DNA of 64,000 bases from Trebouxia sp. TZW2008 (lineage: Eukaryota > Chlorophyta > Trebouxiophyceae > Trebouxiales > Trebouxiaceae). The notes below the pieces were generated by a model. The model did no database searches and was not told where the DNA came from. It worked only from the letters and a program-made list of their open reading frames with translations. The position numbers were made by a program, and so were the translations under genes. Below, piece after piece: positions 57,194-64,000 of this stretch (positions are counted from its first letter, which is position 1; every line of letters begins with the position of its first letter). The DNA lies in the NCBI GenBank assembly GCA_002118135.1, contig BDIU01000070.1, forward strand, positions 248,001 to 312,000, read 5' to 3'.

Positions 57194-58330
57194 ATGCAGC
57201 ATCTACGCTGCCTGAAACTCTCGGATACGTATGGACATAAGGCAACAGGATTTGCAGCCACACTGGCAGACGGTCAGTTGCCTGCACTTGAGGAGCTCGA
57301 GCTTGACCTTGGCATACGTAGCATAAGTGACCTAGAGCCGCTGGCCAGAGGCCAATGGCCACTTTTGAAGATGCTCAAGCTTGCCCGCCATCACAAGGTA
57401 TCAAAGACGCAACTTTATTCTGAGATACCACTAGATCCGCTGGCAGATTGCAATTGGCCATTGCTGGAGTGCTTGTGCGCACGAAGGTGGAGCATTCAAT
57501 TAGGACAAGTCACTGGAAAACAAAAGTGGCCAAATCTGGAAAGGATTGATGCAGCTTATGTGACTGACCACCCAGGAGCCATGTATGCACGCTTGAAGCG
57601 TATTGCAGTAGAACCACCAATTTTTTAGGCGTGCCTGATACAAGTGCTTCACATGCATTTGCCCAGCTTGGAGCATTTGCATATTGAAATGGATAGGGCG
57701 TGTGGTGGCTTTGTTGACATGGCTCAGATAGTGCACAGCGGCCCATGGCCCCACTTGGCATTGCTATACATTGGTGGATATCAGCTTGGCTGGTGCCCCA
57801 TGACCCCTCTGCAGCATACTGACTGGCGCCACTTGAAAGAGCTAGATTTGTCATATATTTGCATAAACGCTGAAGCTGTGCGGTGTTTGGCAACATGCAA
57901 ATGGCCATGTCTAGAAGAGCTTGGTCTGGTCTGCAATGACATAGACCATGATGCTGTGTCTCATTTGATCTGTGCTAACTGGCCGTGTCTCTCCTCATTG
58001 TATCTTAGTGAGAACAACCTCTGCAATGTGGCCATGCAAGTATTGATTAAGGGAGATTGGCCGGAGCTTTCATGTCTTCACTTGGCCAACATCCACATTG
58101 ATTTAGTCGGGTTGCGTACCTTGCTACAAGGGCATTGGCCAGAGCTATGCAAGTTGTGTGTGGAAGGCACAAACATTGAGGTTGGTGATGCTTTGAAATT
58201 GTATGGTGATGCTGCTTGTTTTGAGTCATGTGTGTTTGGTCAATTGATGCGAGACTATTGCGAGTTTCACAGTGAGACCACTGCTCAAGGACGTGAACCT
58301 GAATTTGGAGCAAGCTTGGGGATGTGTTGA
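57194..58330 (+). CDS. Leucine-rich-repeat protein, single open frame with one in-frame TAG
   Basis: Two open stretches (57194-57628 and 57644-58330) lie in the same reading frame, separated only by TAG at 57626-57628. Both halves are LRRs of about 25-30 residues with an unusual W-P signature at each repeat start: WPLLKMLKLA, WPLLECL, WPNLERI, WPHLALLYI, WRHLKELDL, WPCLEELGL, WPCLSSLYL, WPELSCLHL and WPELCKL. The function is unknown; LRRs usually bind proteins. Unlike every neighbour the gene appears intronless, which suggests retroposition or membership of an intronless family (inference). Explanations for the stop are pseudogenisation, a sequencing or allelic change, or a very short intron using the acceptor TTTTTTAG that contains the stop itself. 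The start ATG gives MQHLRCLKLSDTYG; the true start could be elsewhere. Confidence 0.65.
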
Positions 58331-58823
58331 CAATGTTTGCAACATGTATAGCTCGTCCAGCAGATTGACCTCTCGCAAGAGCCTTTAATTGATGAAACTG
58401 GGCGCATTGCACGGGCACTGCATCGTGGCACAACAGACTGGAGTCCATTTGCATGCAATGCATATTATTCAAGACTTGACTCCGTGTCAGAGTTATAACA
58501 AAGTGAAGTTGCAGCTTCGCATGATACATGTCTAGCCAGACCATGGTCTGCTGATTAGAGTATAAGCAGACTGAAAGAATCCTCATTGAGAGCCTCAAAA
58601 TCATTGTTCTGAGACCACAGTCAAGCAGAGAATGGGTGAAATGAAAGCTGGCCACAGCAGAAATAAGTTGCGTTTGGTTCAACCTGGCTATTACACCTTC
58701 GAATGAAGTTTGGATGGCGATGAACGCCAGCCAGATGAAATGAACTCACCTGAATTCCACATTATTGACCTCATGCTAATCACTTGCTACTTTGTTGCTA
58801 TTATGAATACTCTCATCTGTTGT
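58331..58823. other. Convergent 3' region between LRR and NOC4 genes
   Basis: TTACA near 58690 (TGTAA on the - strand) is a plausible NOC4 polyadenylation signal. No gene is seen. A 211-codon - strand frame here (58047-58682) is antisense to the LRR coding sequence. Confidence 0.4.
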
Positions 58824-61800
58824 TCAAAGCACCCAACCAGCAAACTCCACAGCTCGCTGAGCTTCAGGATACAGTTCCTTTGGAGGAGTTGCATAGAAAG
58901 CGACAGGCACTGACTTGAGCCGCTTCTCAGTTTCAAGAGTGAAGAGCTCGCTGTAAGACGATCTAAGCAACGCCTGTATGTCCACTTCGGCAGTGCGCTT
59001 TCTGTCACCTAAATCCTTATCAAGTATTGATACATACGCTGCCACCTGCAGGCAAATGCCATTGGGATTTATGGTGCAGAACTGGCAGCTTACACAGTGT
59101 CAAGAAAAGTGCAGAGCAAAGTGAAGGATCACGATGACAGCATGAAAGTAGTGTCCATATGGCAAACCAATGCACATTCATGAAGAGCGCAAATAGCACC
59201 AATGGTCTGCAGATGCAGGAAGTGTGAATGCCTAGCTGACGACGGCAGGCATTGACACCTTTGAAGTCTACAGCAACAGCTGCTCATTCCTGTATGAAAT
59301 TTACATGTGTAGTTTGAGGGTGCACAACTGCAGCTGACCTACATCCACACAGACATGGAGCAAAACATGGTGCAACTCATTGCAGATAATAGTCACAAGC
59401 AACAGGCTCAAGCCCATCTTTCCCTTTCATGGTGTTGCGCTCTCATAGGACCAAGAAGCAACACGCAACTTACTGTGTGATAGTAGTGATGCCTGAGGCT
59501 TTCCAGCTCCCATAGTGAGCTCTCAATGGCACGGCTTTTGGCAGGATCAGCTTCACTTTCCTCAAAAATGTCCTGCCCAACAGACCCTGGGATACTGTCA
59601 CTGTCACTGACCAGCACAGCTGCTTCAGGCTGTCCACCAACTGCTGTAGCTGCAGACTCTCCTTCTCTAGTAGATTCTGCTGCCTTGGGGCTGTCATCTG
59701 CAGAGTCATCTTGGCTGATGCTAGTAGAGGATTCAGCTTGTGGGTGTCCCTTGGCGTGGCCATTAGTCAATGTGTGAGGCAGCCCATGAGAGTTGATGGC
59801 TGGCTTGGTACCACTGGCAACTGCTGCTGCAGCTGCTGCTGGCTTGGTTGAATGTGTTAACAACTTGTCAGCAGGCACAGCAGGCACAGCATGCCCAGCA
59901 GGCTCAGCAGGCGCAGCAGCTGTGGATGCTGTGGGGTTTGGCTTGTGCATCAGCACAGTGCAGCTGGGATGACGCCTGAGCAGGTTGTGGATGAAAGCGA
60001 TGGCGATGATGGCACCTGCAGCAAAATAGGAGCCAAACTTTGCATGTTGCATCTGTACCATCAAAAACAAAGAAACCCCGCAGAAACACATGCACTAGGG
60101 CAGACTTGTAAGCATAAGGCGCTGCCATACAAGCAACTTGGAGAAGACTGTGAATGCCCATGCTGGATCAATCTCCAGCTTGTGACTCTGGCTCAGGGTC
60201 TATAGTCAGCAAACAAATGCAGTTGTCACTCCACAGCAAGCATGCCAAATACACTTGTGCGTTCAGGGCTTTGACTGTGCACCATGCAATTTTCAAGTAT
60301 GTATAAGACATAGGGTGTTTGATCAGCAGTGCATGTCATAGACTGACCTGGTGGTGGTGCAGTCAAGGCGAGGCGCGCAAATTTCTTGATGAAGGCTGCT
60401 GCAGTGTAAGCAGGCACCATGCCAGACGCCAGGAAGATGTCTGCCAGCTGCAGAAAGCGTGCTCTGTACTTGGCTCTGAACACAGGAGCCTGCATGGACA
60501 GTACAGCTTGTCGTTGATGCCATAGCAATGAAGTCGAGGCAAGGCAAGGCATGCAAGCTTCTTGATGAAGGCTGCTGCAGTGTAAGCAGACACCATGCCA
60601 GAGGCCAGGAAGTTGTCAGCCAGCTGCAGAAAGCGTGCTCTGTACTTGGCCCTGAACACAGGAGCCTGCATGGACAGAACAGCCTGTCATTGATGCCATA
60701 GCAGAGTAACAGAGGCTAGGCAAGGCGTGCGAACTTCTCGATGAAGGCTGCAGCAGTGTAAGGACCATGCCAAGCGCCAGGAAGATGTCAGCTAGCTGCA
60801 GGAAGCATGCTCTGTATTTGGCTCTGAACACTGGAGCCTGCAGTGTCAGGAATGCTTATTGTCATTGTCACATGCGTGTTGGTCATGGAATGCCATAGCA
60901 AAGCAGTTGGCAACGCGGTCTAAGGCAAACTTTCGGGGCCCGTACGGCTCTTTAGGCAGCGCGTGCAATTCGCTGCCTGCTGTGTTGCACACACGGACAA
61001 GGCAGATGTTTGCGCAAGGCACTGTGGTTGTGTATACAAGCGGAATCCAAGTCAACATGAGCCAGAGGCGGCCACAGATGGCAGACTAGCATGCAAGCAT
61101 CACCTGAAGACACCACCAGTGCAAGAGCAAGAACAGACAGAATTTGTATACATTCAGCAATGCAGGATTGCAAGTGCAGTGGCACAGATTTTCAAGGCAC
61201 TCCGGATTCTTGTACCAATGTGACGCCTTTTTGAACAATGATGTTGATGACAGCATGCTCAGATCAGTGAAGCACAAGGAAAGTGTCCACTGTCAAGTCC
61301 TGCAACAAGAGGATCTGTTACTGACAGCAGCTGGGATTGCAAAGGCCTACTTGTAAGAGGGCATATAGTCTGGCATAAAAGTTGGGGTACTCCAGGCCAT
61401 GTGTAGTCACCAAAGTGAAGATTCCATTCAAAGCCAGCATGCCCAGCATGCCTCCTTCATCCAAGCAGCTGGTCAAGAAGTCTGACAGCAGCAGCGGGTT
61501 GGAGATGTGAGGCATGACGTTGCTGTGCAGCTGCACCAGCACCTTCTTCAGCAGGTCTGACGGCAGCTGAAGCCGCAACAGGCCCAGCCAAGCCTTACTG
61601 CAGCGACAGCGCCACAAAGTTTGCCTCAGATCTTGAGTTGCAGATGCAATCAGACATGAGCTGTTGAGCATCTTCATGAGCAGGTCTGACTGCATTGGCA
61701 GCTGCAGTAGACTTAGCCAAGCCTTACTGCAGCAGCACAACCCCATCTCACAATTCAGCTCACTGATGGACAGGACTTGTTGTATAGATGGCTGCATCTG

Positions 61801-64000
61801 AATGCTGAGAAGCAAAGTCATGCTTCACAGCAGCGCTTCATAGTGTGTTGTGATAGCAACTGCAGTTGCAGGCATCCTTGTAGCATCCTTTGCACCTATG
61901 CTGACTTGGCATGCAAAGCAGTCAGCACATTCCTGAGCAGCAAGACAGCATGCAAGCTTGCCTGAAGGCCTTCTTATAGGCGGTTGGATTGGCCCACTGC
62001 ACATTGCCCAACAATGGCACTGTCTCTGGGCCTGACTCAGCCTGTTGCCGCTTCCTCTTGCGGCGCTGGTGAGCCCCCTCACCCCCGGCTGGGCCTGCTG
62101 CTACAACCCCTGCCTGCATGATTGACATGGCTGACATCATCCTATGCAGCAATGCATTTGGCTCTCAATTACAGTCGATTTTCTCTGAGCCCCTCACCCC
62201 CAGCTGGACCACAACCCCTGCCTGCAGCGAGTTTCTTTGACAATATCGCATGCATCACTATGTTGGTTTGTTGTTTGCTTGTCAATCGGATGGTGAGCCC
62301 CCTCACCCCCAGCTGGGCCTGCTGCTACAACCCCTGCCTGCATGAGTTTACTGCTACTGGTTTGCTGTTTGCCAACATCATATGCATCATTGCATACATC
62401 GTGATCATGCCTGGGCCTGCTGCTATGACCCCCGCCTGCATGAGGTATCACTCGCATCATTGATTGCATGTGTATTCTTGTTCCCTGGTCCACTGAAAGC
62501 ACTGCTGACAGGTGAAGACAAAAACCGTGTCAGGAACCAGGCTGAGTGGTTTACCTCGAGGGAGCCACACCAGGATCGCACCTGGTCGTCCTGCCTAGCA
62601 CCTACCAGTGTAGGAGAGATGACTGCCAGCACCTCAAAAAGCCTCTGCCCTGCTGCTTCCCCCTTCAGCCCCTCTGCAGAATCAACAGAATTTCTTTGTA
62701 TAGTACAGTCTTGATGCAAAAATACTGGACATCAGGACATTTCTGATGAGGGCAAAGTTTTTGGGAAAACATGCCGTGTTTACATCAGGAGCTTAGTGTA
62801 CTTGTGTAGGTGTGAAACATGACATCATTGCACCGCAAGCATGGCAAGCAGGCCTTGACAGCATCTTTAGAAGATAGTTTCTGACTGTCAAGATGTGGGA
62901 CTGCAAAGGCACCATAGTGCAGACAACAGGTGGCTGGAAATCACCTGATTTTGTTGATGTGCTCGAGCCCTCCGCAATCTGCTGAACAGCTTGCAGGGTG
63001 TAGAACCTGCACGACATACACACAAGTTCCACAGGAAGCATGAAGTCCATTTGCCAGGGAACATGCAAGACAGTATAGCATTCAGCAGGCATGTGCTTGC
63101 AGAATTGTAAATATAGCTCACCTGACATCTGCATAAGGTATATATCTGTGGAGCAGCATGTGTAACACTTCATGCCCTGCATCTGCTGATTGCAGAAGTG
63201 CTGTGATGGCTGAATTGAAGAGCTTGTGATCAAAGACACCGACATGCTGACCCCTCACTAACTCCATGATAGCATTGAAAGCAGCAACCTGCACAGGGCA
63301 CAGAATCCTCAGCCATGTAATGCTCCCTGTTCAGCAGTCTTGGAGATGCTGCAGTACATCTGTGGCCAGCGTCCAGAGAGCTGCCACTAGACAGCATGTG
63401 TAGTGCAACTCCAAATGCAGTATGCATGCTTCTGGGGTTGCATTTGTACCGCATTATACGACTCTGCAGTAATGCAGTACGCTTGGAAATATTGATGGCT
63501 GTCTCTTGAGTAAAGCATGTCACGGAATAGGTCTGTCTCAAGCAGCTTGCTGCCACATGATGCGATTTTGTGCGTTTGTTGAACAACGTGGGCACAATAC
63601 AGAATGATGTTATTTAGTTTGGCAGGCTATTGTAACCATTCTAAAATCCTTTCATTAAAGCCCGCAATGCCCACCTGTAGTTCTTCTGAATCGCGACCTT
63701 GCAGCTGCATTTGCAGATGCTTGCAAAAGCTTTCAAACTTCGACTTGAGCCATGCTTGTAACTTTCCCTCAGGGGAGGTGACATCCAGTTTGTCGGTCTG
63801 CAGATCCAGCTCAGGGTTGAAGGTGTCCTCACACAGGACAGGCGCAAGCTTTTACCCTGGCAATGCACAGCAGACTCAAATAGATCGGTGCACGGACCAT
63901 ACCTGGCGTGACAGGACGCCATTCTCGAAACTGGCCAGGAAGTAGAGCTTCAAGTACTGTGTGGCACTTCGGACTGACGCCTGCACATCAGTGATCACGT
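58824..64000 (-). CDS. NOC4: NOC4 nucleolar complex protein, 5' part beyond the window
   Basis: Noc4 works with Nop14 in nuclear maturation and export of the 40S ribosomal subunit. Reading from the right edge, exons encode about 63981-63899 (SATQYLKLYFLASFENGVLS), 63834-63680 (LQAWLKSKFESFCKHL), about 63290-63150 (AAFNAIMELVRGQHVGVFDH), about 63010-62955, about 62715-62545, about 62118-61962, 61597-61351, 60489-60348, 60015-59474 and 59045-58824. Diagnostic CBF/NOC4 blocks are KAWLGLLRLQLPSDLLKKVL, GMLALNGIFTLVTTHGLEYP with FYARLYALLQ, VFRAKYRARFLQLADIFLAS, ARLALTAPPP, FIHNLLRRHPSCTVLMHKP, DPAKSRAIESSLWELESLRH, and ..FYATPPKELYP. These follow human NOC4L in order. An acidic disordered insertion (about 130 residues) sits in exon 60015-59474. 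The intron after 61962 starts GC. The last six junctions are phase-checked; the first exons are approximate. Confidence 0.9.
60526..60846 (-). repeat. Two tandem shadows of a NOC4 exon (3 x about 180 bases with the true exon)
   Basis: 60526-60672 and about 60700-60846 copy the true exon region 60360-60490. The nearer copy still encodes VFRAKYRARFLQLADNFLAS and keeps the acceptor CCATGCAG, but lacks the donor. The farther copy is shifted in frame. Both lie upstream of the true exon in gene sense. Confidence 0.95.
61665..61740 (-). repeat. Exon shadow of NOC4 exon 61597-61351
   Basis: GAGCAGGTCTGACTGCATTG and TAGCCAAGCCTTACTGCAGC copy 61540-61607, the acceptor and first codons (KAWLGLLRLQLPSDLL becomes KAWLSLLQLPMQSDLL). 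The acceptor is intact, so it could act as an alternative 3' splice site. Confidence 0.9.
62183..62447 (-). repeat. Three shadows of the NOC4 exon acceptor region at 62060-62125
   Basis: AGCCCCCTCACCCCCAGCTG with ACAACCCCTGCCTGCATGA recurs at 62188-62226, 62293-62345 and about 62408-62447, as the true exon edge does at 62070-62120. Each includes the GGGGTGAGGGG coding stretch and the TGCATGCAGG-like acceptor. Confidence 0.9.

Noticed and set aside
58047..58682. 211-codon - strand open frame
   Set aside because: Lies antisense to the LRR coding sequence and has no conserved motifs; judged a chance frame.
60526..60846. Extra coding exons of NOC4
   Set aside because: The copies encode family-like sequence, but one lacks a donor and the other is frame-shifted; the phase only works when joining 61351 directly to 60489.
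1..64000. tRNA, rRNA, transposon or viral sequences
   Set aside because: I looked for cloverleaf arms, reverse transcriptase or transposase motifs and terminal repeats and found none I could support.

Overview
The window is nuclear DNA of a green plant-lineage eukaryote, most likely a chlorophyte alga (a trebouxiophyte-like genome is my inference). Almost every gene is split into many short exons of 50-300 bases. Introns are a few hundred bases long with GT(A/G)AG-type donors and TGCAG-type acceptors. The proteins are eukaryotic housekeeping types, and an EDR2-like START/DUF1336 protein points to the plant lineage. I saw no operons, prokaryotic signals, tRNA or rRNA genes, transposons or CRISPR arrays. 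Single unspliced open frames describe this region badly, so I rebuilt gene models by joining exons whose reading phases match.

Layout, left to right. (1) 1-8428 +, 3' part of an OSCA/CSC1-type mechanosensitive channel. (2) 9046-11014 +, ARL2BP (BART domain). (3) 11848-14465 -, repeat-rich protein with a Tudor-like barrel. (4) 15678-16765 -, PHO88/SND3-type ER membrane protein. (5) 17186-18586 +, transmembrane thioredoxin/PDI protein. (6) 19468-22650 +, dual-specificity-type phosphatase. (7) 23399-31453 -, WDR48/UAF1, 15 exons, 706 aa. (8) 32128-33638 -, mitochondrial ribosomal protein uL3. (9) 34120-41968 +, EDR2-like START/DUF1336 protein. (10) 42559-52339 -, unrecognised coiled-coil and Ser/Pro/Gln-rich protein, 17 exons. 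(11) 53132-55270 -, U5 snRNP 40-kDa WD40 protein (SNRNP40), 6 exons. (12) 57194-58330 +, leucine-rich-repeat open frame broken by one in-frame TAG. (13) 58824 to beyond 64000 -, NOC4 (40S ribosome biogenesis), 5' end outside the window.

The genes do not form a pathway. They are ordinary neighbours, with convergent 3' ends (for example OSCA-side ARL2BP against gene 3, the phosphatase against WDR48, EDR2-like against the coiled-coil gene, LRR against NOC4) and two compact divergent promoters (16766-17185 and 33639-34119).

The most unusual signal is spread over the whole window. Introns repeatedly contain short, diverged copies ('exon shadows') of the nearest exon plus its splice junction, lying 50-250 bases away. 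I count about twenty such copies in at least seven genes. They range from badly decayed (stop codons, lost splice sites) to nearly perfect. One 45-base copy, in the EDR2-like gene, keeps its frame, both splice sites and matching 2-2 phase and could be a working extra exon. Many introns also carry 35-70 base degenerate tandem arrays. Four introns start with GC instead of GT. Together these suggest continual local tandem duplication around splice junctions as a source of new exons or regulatory decoys.
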